DNA from: JAGXLC01 sp964585385
GTDB lineage: Bacteria; Bacteroidota; Bacteroidia; Bacteroidales; UBA12077
Direction: 5' to 3'
NCBI GenBank assembly: GCA_964585385.1
Contig: CAZPDP010000017.1
Span: 1-64,000, forward strand
Length of the DNA: 64,000 bases
Both the position numbers and the translations under genes were made by a program. How positions within the stretch are numbered: position 1 is the stretch's first letter; the number at the start of each line of letters is the position of its first letter. Of this stretch, positions 1 through 7,603 are shown in pieces. The notes under the pieces are model-generated. The model saw only the letters and a program-made list of their open reading frames with translations. It had not been told where the DNA came from and made no database searches.

Positions 1-95
1 TCCCCGACACTTCGTGTACGGGGCAATTGGGGTTTTAATAATCAATTCTAACAACAATTCAATCACTCAGAGGTATTCAGGTTGAAAAAAATCTC

Positions 96-103
96 TATTT
101 TTG
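96..103 (+). promoter_or_regulatory. Bacteroidota -7 element for fmt
   Basis: TATTTTTG matches the Bacteroidota -7 consensus TAnnTTTG and lies 18 bases before the ATG at 122. No well-spaced -33 TTG is visible. A possible TTG start codon at 101 lies inside this element, so it is unlikely to be translated; this decides the fmt start. Confidence 0.5.
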
Positions 104-121
104 CTTACCAAATGTAAGAAT

Positions 122-1090
122 ATGAAAAAAGAAGACTTCAGAATAGTTTTTATGGGTACCCCCGATTTTGCGGTGGATAGTCTGAAAGTCCTGATTGAAA
201 ATAACTTTAATGTTGTTGGCGTGGTAACAAACCCGGATAAACCTGCCGGCAGAGGACAGAAAATAAAAGAATCAGCTGTAAAAAAATATGCAGCAGCAAA
301 TAACCTGAATATTCTTCAACCCCCAAAATTAAAAAATGAATCTTTCATTAATCAACTAAAGAAATTATCACCAAATATCCAGGTAGTCGTTGCTTTTAAA
401 ATTTTACCACCAGAAGTTTTTAACATCCCCTCGCATGGCACATTCAATTTACATGCGTCTCTGCTTCCCGACTACCGTGGAGCAGCGCCAATAAATCATG
501 CCATTATAAATGGGGAAACCGAGACAGGAGTTACCACCTTTTTTCTTGATGATAAAGTGGATACCGGAAAAATCATTGATCAAAGAAAGGTTGATATCAA
601 ACCCGACGATACAGCAGGAACTTTGCATGACAAACTTATGAAAAAGGGCAGCCAGCTTGTTGTTGATACAGTGGAAAAAATTCTGAACGGTAATTATTCA
701 GTGCTTAATCAGGAAGAGCTTATTAAGTCAAATCAAACCATTAAAAAAGCTCCAAAGATTTTTAAGGAAGATTGCCGGATTAACTGGAATGAGTCTGTTG
801 AAAAAATCTACAATTTTATAAGAGGACTGAGCCCCTACCCTGCTTCATGGACAGAAATAACTAGTAATGGTAAAAAACAGGGGGTAAAAATTTTCGAAGC
901 TGTACCCGTTTACCAACCACCTTCTCAACCGACAGGCACAATCCATACGGATGAAAAGAACTATCTACAGGTTGCCTGCAAAGACGGTTTCATTGATATT
1001 AAAACATTACAGTTATCAGGTAAAAGAAAAATGAAAGTGGATGAATTTCTAGTGGGTTTCAGGGAAATAAAAAAATACCGGTTCGAGTAA
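122..1090 (+). CDS. fmt: Methionyl-tRNA formyltransferase
   Basis: Transfers a formyl group from 10-formyltetrahydrofolate to Met-tRNA(fMet) in the cytoplasm, making the initiator tRNA. The protein is 322 residues, normal for the family. It starts with the Rossmann-type MGTPDFAV motif, followed by the formyltransferase active-site segment FNLHASLLPDYRGAAPI (Asn and His) and the downstream DDKVDTG segment that supplies the catalytic Asp. The C-terminal half fits the tRNA-binding domain, with a WNESVEKIYNFIRGLSPYP segment. The ATG at 122 is preferred over a TTG at 101, which falls inside the -7 promoter element. It stands alone: the next gene is convergent and 12 bases away. Confidence 0.95.
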   Translation: MKKEDFRIVFMGTPDFAVDSLKVLIENNFNVVGVVTNPDKPAGRGQKIKESAVKKYAAANNLNILQPPKLKNESFINQLKKLSPNIQVVVAFKILPPEVFNIPSHGTFNLHASLLPDYRGAAPINHAIINGETETGVTTFFLDDKVDTGKIIDQRKVDIKPDDTAGTLHDKLMKKGSQLVVDTVEKILNGNYSVLNQEELIKSNQTIKKAPKIFKEDCRINWNESVEKIYNFIRGLSPYPASWTEITSNGKKQGVKIFEAVPVYQPPSQPTGTIHTDEKNYLQVACKDGFIDIKTLQLSGKRKMKVDEFLVGFREIKKYRFE

Positions 1091-1102
1091 ATAAATAAAG
1101 GT

Positions 1103-2110
1103 TCAGTCTTCCTTATTCTTTTCTTCCTCCTCTTCCCTGGGCTTCTTGTTCCTGAGGTATATTTTGGTTCCCGGTTCAGGACTGGCCCCTTCTTCCATTC
1201 TGTTTCTCTTATACAACTTGTCCAGTTTAATACCGTACATCTGAGCGATGGAATGCATAGTATCCCCCTCTTTCACAATATGGATATCATATCCCCTGGC
1301 CGCTTTATTTCTTTTTGGCTGAAGGTAGAGTATCTGGCCGGGTTCTAAGTCATGCTTGCTATCCAGTTCGTTGTATTTCCTGAGCTCCCAGGGCATCAAT
1401 TCCAGTTCTTCAGTCAGGCTCCGGTAAGTATCTCCTTCCCGCACGATAATATAATCAATTCTGTTCCTGCTTTGAACTGTATGTCCGGGAGAGGATATCT
1501 TATAATTATCGACATTTCCCAGCTCCCTGGTCTCCTGATCGTAAGCAACACGGGCAGAAGGTTTGGCATCGTAATTATATAGCTTGTATCTCTCTATCAT
1601 TTCTATCAATTTACGCGCATAAGTGGGACTTGTGGCATAACCCGCCTTTTTTAGACCTTTCGCCCAGGCTTTATAATCAGTGGTTTCATAATCAAATAAA
1701 AAGTTGTATCGTCTGGATTTAGTAATAAATTCAGAATGATCATGGAAAGATTCGATTGGATTGTCATATTTCCGGAAACATTCATTTTTCCTGTCATCAT
1801 CATGATAGATTCTTCTGCCCTTCCAATCGCTGTGGCACTTTATCCCGAAATGATTGTTAGCTTCAGTGGCCAAGGTACTGTTCCCATAATTTGATTCCAG
1901 CATACCCTGGGCAAGCTTAATACTTGCAGGAATTCCTGTTTTACGCATTTCCCTTATTGCAATATCTTTGTATTTTTCAATATAATCCTGACCACTAAGG
2001 CTGGATTTCATTGTAGTAGTTCTTCTGGTTGTGGAACAGGATGTTCCGATAAGGAATATTATCAAGAAACTTAAAAAATATGATAATACGGGCTTTTTTA
2101 TTTTTCTCAT
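1103..2110 (-). CDS. Glucosaminidase/LysM lipoprotein
   Basis: Probable peptidoglycan hydrolase anchored as a lipoprotein. The signal peptide ends in a lipobox (IGTSC, Cys25). Residues about 40-185 form an endo-beta-N-acetylglucosaminidase (FlgJ-like) domain with typical segments: GIPASIKLAQGMLESNYG with the likely catalytic Glu, then NNHFGIKCHSDWKG and AGYATSPTYARKL. Two LysM domains follow at about 217-262 and 274-318, each beginning V.EGDT. LysM binds glycan strands, so a cell-wall cleavage or remodelling role in the periplasm is expected. It diverges from cdd, and the two promoters overlap. The exact bond cut cannot be read from the sequence. Confidence 0.88.
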   Translation of the reverse strand: MRKIKKPVLSYFLSFLIIFLIGTSCSTTRRTTTMKSSLSGQDYIEKYKDIAIREMRKTGIPASIKLAQGMLESNYGNSTLATEANNHFGIKCHSDWKGRRIYHDDDRKNECFRKYDNPIESFHDHSEFITKSRRYNFLFDYETTDYKAWAKGLKKAGYATSPTYARKLIEMIERYKLYNYDAKPSARVAYDQETRELGNVDNYKISSPGHTVQSRNRIDYIIVREGDTYRSLTEELELMPWELRKYNELDSKHDLEPGQILYLQPKRNKAARGYDIHIVKEGDTMHSIAQMYGIKLDKLYKRNRMEEGASPEPGTKIYLRNKKPREEEEEKNKED

Positions 2111-2145
2111 TTTTCTGTTAGAATTATATCAGGGCATTACAACTT

Positions 2146-2175
2146 CAAATATAAAATTTTATCTTTGGTGGACAA
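2146..2175 (-). promoter_or_regulatory. Promoter of the LysM lipoprotein
   Basis: Read on the minus strand, TTG (2175-2173) is followed after 19 bases by TATATTTG (2153-2146), an exact fit to the Bacteroidota TTG-N19-TAnnTTTG pattern. It lies 36 bases upstream of the start codon and overlaps the cdd promoter on the other strand. Confidence 0.6.
2160..2167 (+). promoter_or_regulatory. -7 element of cdd
   Basis: TATCTTTG matches TAnnTTTG, 39 bases before the cdd ATG. The -33 region lacks a clear TTG. The element sits inside the promoter of the divergent LysM gene. Confidence 0.5.
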
Positions 2176-2205
2176 TACAATTACTGTTCCTAACATCCAC
2201 AAATC

Positions 2206-2691
2206 ATGAACAAATTTGAAGTTAAATCAGAATTCAAAGAATATGAATCCCTCGAAGAGTTGCAAAAGGCGGAAAAAAGACTTGTAGAATCCGCTATGGA
2301 AAGCAGTCACAAAGCATACGCCCCTTATTCGGAGTTCAAAGTGGGTGCTGCCGTTCTTCTTTCCAATGATCAAATCATTCTGGGCAACAACCAGGAAAAT
2401 GCAGCATATCCATCGGGTCTGTGTGCAGAACGCATTGCCGTTTTTTATGCAAATGCCACTTATCCTGATATTCCTGTCACCAAGCTTGCGATTACTGCTA
2501 TCAGAAAGGGAAAAATAGTACAAGAACCTATAACACCTTGTGGTTCATGTTTACAGGTTTTATTAGAAACACAGGAACGATACAACCAAAATATTGAAAT
2601 TCTGCTATATGGGAGTGAAAGAATTCTGAAGGCTGATAATGTAGAGCAATTTTTACCTATGAATTTCAACCTGAGAAGTTTAAAAGGATAG
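2206..2691 (+). CDS. cdd: Cytidine deaminase
   Basis: Hydrolytic zinc enzyme converting cytidine or deoxycytidine to uridine or deoxyuridine in pyrimidine salvage. The active site is complete: Cys73-Ala-Glu75 (zinc ligand and proton shuttle) and PCGSC with Cys112 and Cys115 as further zinc ligands. KAYAPYSEFKVGAAV near residue 37 is the usual substrate-binding stretch. At 161 residues it is somewhat longer than the homotetrameric form (about 130) because of an N-terminal extension of about 25 residues. The gene is monocistronic, diverging from the LysM lipoprotein and ending one base before the convergent cyclase gene. Confidence 0.93.
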   Translation: MNKFEVKSEFKEYESLEELQKAEKRLVESAMESSHKAYAPYSEFKVGAAVLLSNDQIILGNNQENAAYPSGLCAERIAVFYANATYPDIPVTKLAITAIRKGKIVQEPITPCGSCLQVLLETQERYNQNIEILLYGSERILKADNVEQFLPMNFNLRSLKG

Positions 2692-2692
2692 C

Positions 2693-4168
2693 TTAATATT
2701 TGGCAAGGATCTTCCTGAATTCTGCATTGGGATAGATGCCTGACTCATCTTCTGAATATTCGGGTTTCAACCTGTTCACAAAATACATATCAATCTCATC
2801 CGACATATTTTTCACCTTGATCTTTCCCCTGTAAGTACAATCGAAATAATTTGAGATATAGAAATAGGTTATGCCGGATACATTTACTTTCCCGATTTCG
2901 CTGGTCTCTTCCATTCTGCTGGCAGTATTTACAGTGGTCCCCCAAATATCATAGGCAAACTTTTTGTTCCCAATAACACCGGCCATAACTTCACCCGTGT
3001 GTATTCCCAGTCTCACCTCCCAGGCCATTTCTCCTGTTTTAGCCTTTTCTTCAGCCATATCGCTTATAAACTTCTGGATTTCTAAACCTGCAAGTGTAAC
3101 GTCAATCGGGTTGCTTTTGTTCTTCAGCGGTAGTCCCCCCGCACACATATAAGCATCACCAATGGTTTTAATTTTTTCAATGTAGTGCTTGTCAATTATT
3201 TCATCAAACTTCTGCACATATTTATTCAGCTCATAAATCAGTTCTTTGGTGGAATACTCCCTGGCTAACCCGGTAAAATTCTCAAAATCGGCAAAAAGAA
3301 CTGTCACCGTTTTATACTTCCTGGATTTAGCTTCTCCCTTCTTTTTCAATTGCTCGGCTACCTCGAAAGGCAGGATATTAAGCAGAAGTTCATCGGACTT
3401 TTTCTTTTCTTCCCTTAAATCCGTAATGTCTGATTCGACTGCAATCAGTTTTATAAGTTTGCCAAGCTCATTATAAACCGGGGTTAGTGTAGTTTGAATC
3501 CATTTACTGTCGCCTTCCTTAGTAAAAATTTCATGTTCAAAACTTACGCTTGAACTTCCCTGTTCAAATTTTGTAAGAGCTTTTTTAAATTTCTTGCTTT
3601 CGGGTGAGATAATTTCATGTTCATATTTTTCAAAATATTCATCAATTTCATACCCATACATATCTTTGAAAGCATCATTCACCCATTCAATTTTCCCATT
3701 GGGATGAAACAATATTACAGCATTACCAATCTTCTTTGCTACAAGTGATAGATTACCAAGATGTTCATTTTCCCTGTACAGTTTATTGATGTATTGATTT
3801 CTCTTGGAAATTGTCTTCAGCCTGATAAGAAGCTCATCAATCCGGAGGGGTTTTATCAAAAAATCGGATATGCCCAGGTCAAAATAAAATTTGATATCTT
3901 TTTGATTGGGGGCCTCTAAAGCAATAATTACCGGAATTTCAAGTGTATCAGGATCCTGTTTGAGTGATTTCAGTCCTTTGGTTCCGTCTTCTTTAAAAAT
4001 GGAAGAATCAACTATAATAGACTTTGGACGATGTTCTTTAGTCTTGCTATAAATCTCTCCTTTATCAATCTCGATGATTTCAAAGGACTGATTATAGTCA
4101 TCATTTATTTTATGCAATTGATTGATGGTATCCTTTGATTCATCAACGACCAAAATTTTACTCACCAT
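2693..4168 (-). CDS. Response regulator-PAS-adenylate cyclase
   Basis: Cytosolic signalling protein of 491 residues. Residues 1-120 form a receiver domain (acidic pair Asp9/Glu10, phospho-acceptor Asp54, Lys106); the usual Thr/Ser is replaced by Ala in IIALEA. A PAS domain follows (about 138-252), then a helical linker with the NILP motif seen before class III cyclases, then the cyclase catalytic domain (about 284-470). Metal ligands Asp294 and Asp338, transition-state residues Asn413 and Arg417, and the purine-specifying pair Lys334 and Asp406 are present. Lys/Asp is the adenylate cyclase combination, so cAMP is the expected product. No partner kinase or cAMP receptor is adjacent. Confidence 0.88.
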   Translation of the reverse strand: MVSKILVVDESKDTINQLHKINDDYNQSFEIIEIDKGEIYSKTKEHRPKSIIVDSSIFKEDGTKGLKSLKQDPDTLEIPVIIALEAPNQKDIKFYFDLGISDFLIKPLRIDELLIRLKTISKRNQYINKLYRENEHLGNLSLVAKKIGNAVILFHPNGKIEWVNDAFKDMYGYEIDEYFEKYEHEIISPESKKFKKALTKFEQGSSSVSFEHEIFTKEGDSKWIQTTLTPVYNELGKLIKLIAVESDITDLREEKKKSDELLLNILPFEVAEQLKKKGEAKSRKYKTVTVLFADFENFTGLAREYSTKELIYELNKYVQKFDEIIDKHYIEKIKTIGDAYMCAGGLPLKNKSNPIDVTLAGLEIQKFISDMAEEKAKTGEMAWEVRLGIHTGEVMAGVIGNKKFAYDIWGTTVNTASRMEETSEIGKVNVSGITYFYISNYFDCTYRGKIKVKNMSDEIDMYFVNRLKPEYSEDESGIYPNAEFRKILAKY

Positions 4169-4346
4169 GCGGCTTTATACTATACAGGTTTCCGCATAAA
4201 ATTAAAATTAAATGGGAAATAATCAAATTCTTTTAAACACTTTCCTGCGTTGATTTAATAAAAACCTGTACAGTGAATTTGCTAACATTCTATTTTAAAA
4301 GAATTTATACTAGTATTACAGCAGAGTATAAATTTTATTAGCGAGG

Positions 4347-5042
4347 TTATTCCTCGCTTTCATCTTCTCCTTCAAGCAAATCCGGCCGGTATTTTTTTGT
4401 TCTCTCCAGGGCCTTTTGTTCCCTCCACTTGTCAATTTCTTTAAAGTTACCGGAAAGCAGTACCTCCGGGACTTTCCAACCCTTATATTCTGCAGGACGC
4501 GTATAAACAGGCGGAGCAAGCAGATCATCCTGAAACGAATCGGTAAGTGCGGAAGTTTCATCCCCTATAACACCCGGAATAAGTCTGACAACACTATCCA
4601 CAATAACTGCAGCAGCAAGTTCACCACCGGTAAGCACATAATCACCAATGGATATTTCTTTTGTTACCAGATGGTCTCTCACTCTTTGATCTACTCCTTT
4701 ATAATGACCGCATAGTATAATAATGTTTTTCCGGGTAGCCAGGCGGTTTGCTTCTTTCTGGTTGTATCGTTCACCTTCAGGCGCTGTATAGATGATTTCA
4801 TCGTAGTTCCGTTCTTTCTTTAGCGCTTCTATAGCCTGGTCAATGGGTTCAATTTGCATAACCATCCCGGCTCCTCCTCCAAATGCATAATCGTCAATAT
4901 TTCTGTGTTTATCTGTTGAATAATCACGAAGATTGTGAACATAAATCTCAACCAACCCTTTGTCTTTGCCCCGGTTGATAATCGACTGGTTCAATGGACT
5001 ATCAAGCAACTCAGGCAAACCTGTTAAAATATCGATGCGCAT
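4347..5042 (-). CDS. trmD: tRNA (guanine-N1)-methyltransferase
   Basis: Methylates N1 of G37 in tRNAs reading CNN codons, using S-adenosylmethionine, which prevents +1 frameshifting. The 231-residue length is usual for the family. Signature segments are the N-terminal MRIDILTGLPE, the GGGAGMVMQIEP loop, and the SPOUT trefoil-knot motifs LCGHYKGVDQRV and SIGDYVLTGGELAA. TrmD acts as a homodimer with the active site at the interface. It is not in the usual rpsP-rimM-trmD-rplS operon here. Confidence 0.95.
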   Translation of the reverse strand: MRIDILTGLPELLDSPLNQSIINRGKDKGLVEIYVHNLRDYSTDKHRNIDDYAFGGGAGMVMQIEPIDQAIEALKKERNYDEIIYTAPEGERYNQKEANRLATRKNIIILCGHYKGVDQRVRDHLVTKEISIGDYVLTGGELAAAVIVDSVVRLIPGVIGDETSALTDSFQDDLLAPPVYTRPAEYKGWKVPEVLLSGNFKEIDKWREQKALERTKKYRPDLLEGEDESEE

Positions 5043-5068
5043 AAACTTTGACTAACTTTAATTGATTG

Positions 5069-5076
5069 CAAAAGTA
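5069..5076 (-). promoter_or_regulatory. -7 element of trmD
   Basis: On the minus strand TACTTTTG (5076 to 5069) fits TAnnTTTG, 27 bases upstream of the trmD start codon. No clear -33 TTG is visible. Confidence 0.45.
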
Positions 5077-5097
5077 CAAATAAGATATCGGAGATAG

Positions 5098-5127
5098 GAA
5101 TAATTCTTGAATTATTCGGGCTAAGAA
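5098..5127. repeat. Dispersed palindrome, copy 1
   Basis: GAATAATTC-TT-GAATTATTC is a perfect 9-base inverted repeat (5098-5117) continued by GGGCTAAGAA. The 20 bases 5108-5127 recur in reverse complement at 11932-11951, and the same palindrome design recurs at 32150-32177. All copies are intergenic. Confidence 0.55.
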
Positions 5128-5173
5128 GATTTTGATATCATTTTTTATCAGGCAATAAAAATACACCTAAAAA

Positions 5174-5250
5174 ATGTCAACATGTCGCAAGTTTTGCATT
5201 TACCATGTCAATCTGTCTTAAACAAGAAATCACTAAATGTCAACTTGCCC
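5174..5250 (+). promoter_or_regulatory. Three phased TGTCAA boxes upstream of hsp20
   Basis: Three related boxes with an ATGTCAA core start at 5174 (ATGTCAACATGTCGC), 5205 (ATGTCAATCTGTCTT) and 5237 (ATGTCAACTTGCCCC). The starts are 31 and 32 bases apart, three turns of B-DNA, so the boxes lie on one face. They precede a sigma-54-like promoter, so they are candidate sites for an enhancer-binding activator (inference). The third box is repeated at 5392 beyond the assembly gap. Confidence 0.5.
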
Positions 5251-5433
5251 CAAAAATAGAATGGCACAGGAATTGACCNNNNNNNNNNNNNNNNNNNNNN
5301 NNNNNNNNNNNNNNNNNNNNNNNNNNNNNNNNNNNNNNNNNNNNNNNNNNNNNNNNNNNNNNNNNNNNNNNNNNNNNNAAGAAATCACTAAATGTCAACT
5401 TGCCCCAAAAATAGAATGGCACAGGAATTGACC
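5224..5433. other. 100-N assembly gap with 55-bp flanks
   Basis: Positions 5279-5378 are Ns. The 55 bases before the gap (5224-5278) are identical to the 55 bases after it (5379-5433). This is what scaffolding of overlapping contig ends, or an unresolved tandem repeat, produces. The true distance is unknown; the gap may be zero, with a single copy in the genome. Confidence 0.95.
5417..5432 (+). promoter_or_regulatory. Sigma-54-type promoter of hsp20
   Basis: TGGCAC-N5-TTGAC (5417-5432) has the exact spacing of the -24/-12 consensus TGGCAC-N5-TTGC; the last base of the -12 element is A instead of C. It lies 64 bases before the hsp20 ATG, and no TAnnTTTG element is seen between them. The copy left of the gap is at 5262-5277. 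Assignment to RpoN is by pattern only; no rpoN gene or activator is in the window. Confidence 0.5.
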
Positions 5434-5496
5434 TAAACAAATTAAACGATTCAAATTTTAATTAAACTAAATACAAATAATAAAAATTTTAAAGCT

Positions 5497-5931
5497 ATGA
5501 CACTATTAAGAACTTACAATCCGACAATGGAAAGCAGAAACAATTCATTATTTTCTGACCTTTTCGATCATTTTATCAATAACGATGAGATGGAAAGAAG
5601 GCAATTTTTTGCCATGCCTCCTGCCAACATTCTTGAAACAGAAAAAGATTACAGAATTGAACTGGCAGTGCCCGGATTTGAAAAAAACGACTTCAATATT
5701 GAGCTGGAAGAAGACTTACTGACCATTTCACTTGAAAAAGAACCAAAAGAAAACGAAGAGTTTTTGAAGAGGGAATTCCGTTTCAATGAATTTAAAAGAG
5801 TGTTCCGCCTGTCAGATAAGGTAGACAAGGGCAACATTAAAGGACATTACAAAAACGGAATCTTGCAAGTTGTAATTCCCAAGAAAGAGGAGGTTATCAA
5901 AAACTCCAATCGATCGATTAAAGTTGAATAA
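5497..5931 (+). CDS. Small heat shock protein, Hsp20 family
   Basis: ATP-independent holdase chaperone that binds unfolding proteins in large oligomers. The 144 residues contain an alpha-crystallin domain from about residue 40 to the end, with the typical YRIELAVPGFEKNDFNIEL start, the EEFLKREFRFNEFKRVFRL core and the GHYKNGILQVVIPK end that carries the conserved A/G-x-x-x-N-G-x-L motif. The N-terminal arm is short. Likely controlled by the sigma-54-like promoter and phased boxes upstream. A hairpin with a T-run follows 20 bases after the stop. The gene is intact; only its upstream region is affected by the assembly gap. Confidence 0.93.
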   Translation: MTLLRTYNPTMESRNNSLFSDLFDHFINNDEMERRQFFAMPPANILETEKDYRIELAVPGFEKNDFNIELEEDLLTISLEKEPKENEEFLKREFRFNEFKRVFRLSDKVDKGNIKGHYKNGILQVVIPKKEEVIKNSNRSIKVE

Positions 5932-5951
5932 TCTATTATATAGTTCATTTC

Positions 5952-5985
5952 AGGGCCATTTCGTTATACGGGATGGTCCTTTTTA
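5952..5985 (+). terminator. Terminator of hsp20
   Basis: AGGGCCAT (5952-5959) pairs with ATGGTCCT (5973-5980), with one G-T pair, and is followed by a run of T residues. It lies 20 bases after the hsp20 stop codon. Confidence 0.6.
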
Positions 5986-6089
5986 CTTTTCCCAATTTTA
6001 TTTGATTAGGGTAGCTAAAGATTTCAATTTCGCTCAGTAGGTCATTAATTCATATATCTGAGATGTATAAAAAAACTTATAAATTTCCG

Positions 6090-6114
6090 TGAGCTAAAAT
6101 CGCTCAATTTGGGT
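6090..6114. repeat. Dispersed 25-base repeat, copy 1
   Basis: TGAGC-N7-GCTCAATTTGGGT, a small hairpin with a fixed tail. It matches the reverse complement of 32101-32125 at 23 of 25 positions. Both copies lie just beyond the 3' end of a minus-strand gene. Confidence 0.5.
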
Positions 6115-6130
6115 AATAATGAAAATGCGT

Positions 6131-7423
6131 TTATGAAATTGCTGACCTTTCATCTCTGAAGTTCTCATATTCTTTGTTGTCAACAATTTCCTTAAGAAAC
6201 TGAACAACCTGCCATATCTCATAAAATGTGCTATAGAGAGGTGAAGGAGCTATTCGTATCATATCAGGAGGTCTGAAATCCGGCACCACACCCTTATTTT
6301 TTAGAGCTTCATTAATTCTTAACGCTTCAGTATCCCTTGTGATAGCAATATGGCCCCCTCTTTTTTCCGGTTCTTCAGGGGTAAGAATTTTAAAATTATA
6401 AGGCTCTTGAGTTATTCTTTCATTTATCAGGTAGACCAGGTAGGAAGTCAATTCTTTAGAACGTTCTCTGAGGTTATGTATTCCAGCCTGATTAATCAGT
6501 TCAATACTCCCTTCAAGCGGCGAAGACCCAAGTATTCCAGGTGAAGAAATCTGCCAGCCGCCTGCGCTGGGTTCCTGATCGAAATCAAGTGAAAGATCAA
6601 ACTGTGTTTCCTTACGATTTCCAAACCATCCTGCCATGTATGGTTCCTTATCAAAGTGCTTTTCATTCAGGTAAAGAAATGCTGAGGCACCCGGCCCGCC
6701 ATTCAGGTATTTGTAACTGCAAAATAAGGCAAAATCCACACCCCATTTACTAAACTCATGTGGAACAGCCCCGGCGGAGTGACTACAATCAAAACCAATT
6801 GGAATATCACGTTTGTGCGCTTCCCTCGTTAAATATTCCATATCCAGCAGTTGACCAGAGCGGTACAAAACTGAAGGCAGAAATACCAGGGCCACGTTGT
6901 CATCCATTCTTTTTACTATCTCCTTTTCATCCAGGGTATAACCATCCCTGGAAGGTACTAAAACGAGTTCTTCTTCAGGATTGAGACCTTTGAGTTTTAT
7001 CTGCCCTTTTAAAGCATAAATATCTGAGGGGAAATTTAATTCATCCGCCAGGATTTTTGACTTTCTTCCTTTGGGTGCATAAAATGAACTTATTAATGAA
7101 TGAATATTGATTGTGGTTGTTCCTGTAAGAATAAGTTCTTTAGTTTTTGCACCCACTAATCGGGCTGCATTATTTCCTATTTCCTCAGCCATATAAAACC
7201 AGGGTGTTTTGCCCTTAAGCCAGCCTTTTATTGCCAAATCGCGCCATTCATTCAATACCCGTTTCAGAGAATATTCAGCTTCTTTGGACAATAATCCAAG
7301 CGAATTGCCATCCATGTAGATGGTTCCTTCAGGAATGTAAAAATGTTCTCTGAATTCCGACAAAGTGTCTTCCGCATCAAGTTGGCCGGCAAAACTTTCT
7401 TCTGCAGTGTATTTTCTTCTCAT
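6131..7423 (-). CDS. kynU: Kynureninase
   Basis: PLP enzyme cleaving L-kynurenine to anthranilate and alanine (or 3-hydroxykynurenine to 3-hydroxyanthranilate) in tryptophan breakdown and, in some bacteria, quinolinate/NAD synthesis. The 430-residue length fits the family. Visible signatures: YMDGNSLGLL near 36, TGTTTINIHSLISSFY near 100, the PLP-binding Asp212/His215 in GFDCSHSAG, and the Schiff-base Lys238 in FCSYKYLNGGPG. The C-terminal part has the usual RGGHIAI and RIAPSPLY segments. No other kynurenine-pathway gene is nearby, so its pathway cannot be fixed from context. Confidence 0.93.
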   Translation of the reverse strand: MRRKYTAEESFAGQLDAEDTLSEFREHFYIPEGTIYMDGNSLGLLSKEAEYSLKRVLNEWRDLAIKGWLKGKTPWFYMAEEIGNNAARLVGAKTKELILTGTTTINIHSLISSFYAPKGRKSKILADELNFPSDIYALKGQIKLKGLNPEEELVLVPSRDGYTLDEKEIVKRMDDNVALVFLPSVLYRSGQLLDMEYLTREAHKRDIPIGFDCSHSAGAVPHEFSKWGVDFALFCSYKYLNGGPGASAFLYLNEKHFDKEPYMAGWFGNRKETQFDLSLDFDQEPSAGGWQISSPGILGSSPLEGSIELINQAGIHNLRERSKELTSYLVYLINERITQEPYNFKILTPEEPEKRGGHIAITRDTEALRINEALKNKGVVPDFRPPDMIRIAPSPLYSTFYEIWQVVQFLKEIVDNKEYENFRDERSAIS

Positions 7424-7544
7424 AGCTGATTTTTTGTTAATATAGAGACTCTAAAAATATTCATTTGTTTAATAAGTAGCTTTTGTTTCAAATTCCTGCA
7501 TTCAAAAATAAAGTCCGTTTGCATTTACATTAATACCTCTGGTA

Positions 7545-7575
7545 TTGACATTCATTTAATAAATGTATATTTTTG
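7545..7575 (+). promoter_or_regulatory. Promoter of the 7604 lipoprotein gene
   Basis: TTG (7545-7547) is followed after 20 bases by TATTTTTG (7568-7575), a full match to the Bacteroidota TTG-N20-TAnnTTTG promoter, 28 bases upstream of the ATG. Confidence 0.7.
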
Positions 7576-7603
7576 AGTCAAATTAACACAGAAAAAAAAT
7601 AAT

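Noticed and set aside
2..23. CCCCG...CGGGG hairpin at the window start
   Set aside because: It has a bulge and no T-run, and the upstream gene is outside the window, so terminator or repeat cannot be decided.
101..121. TTG start extending fmt by seven codons
   Set aside because: It lies within the TATTTTTG promoter element, and the extra residues are unlike the family N-terminus. The same artefact occurs at mce (18680-18682).
5237..5431. Reading frames through the N-run
   Set aside because: They consist of Ns and the duplicated promoter sequence, not coding DNA.
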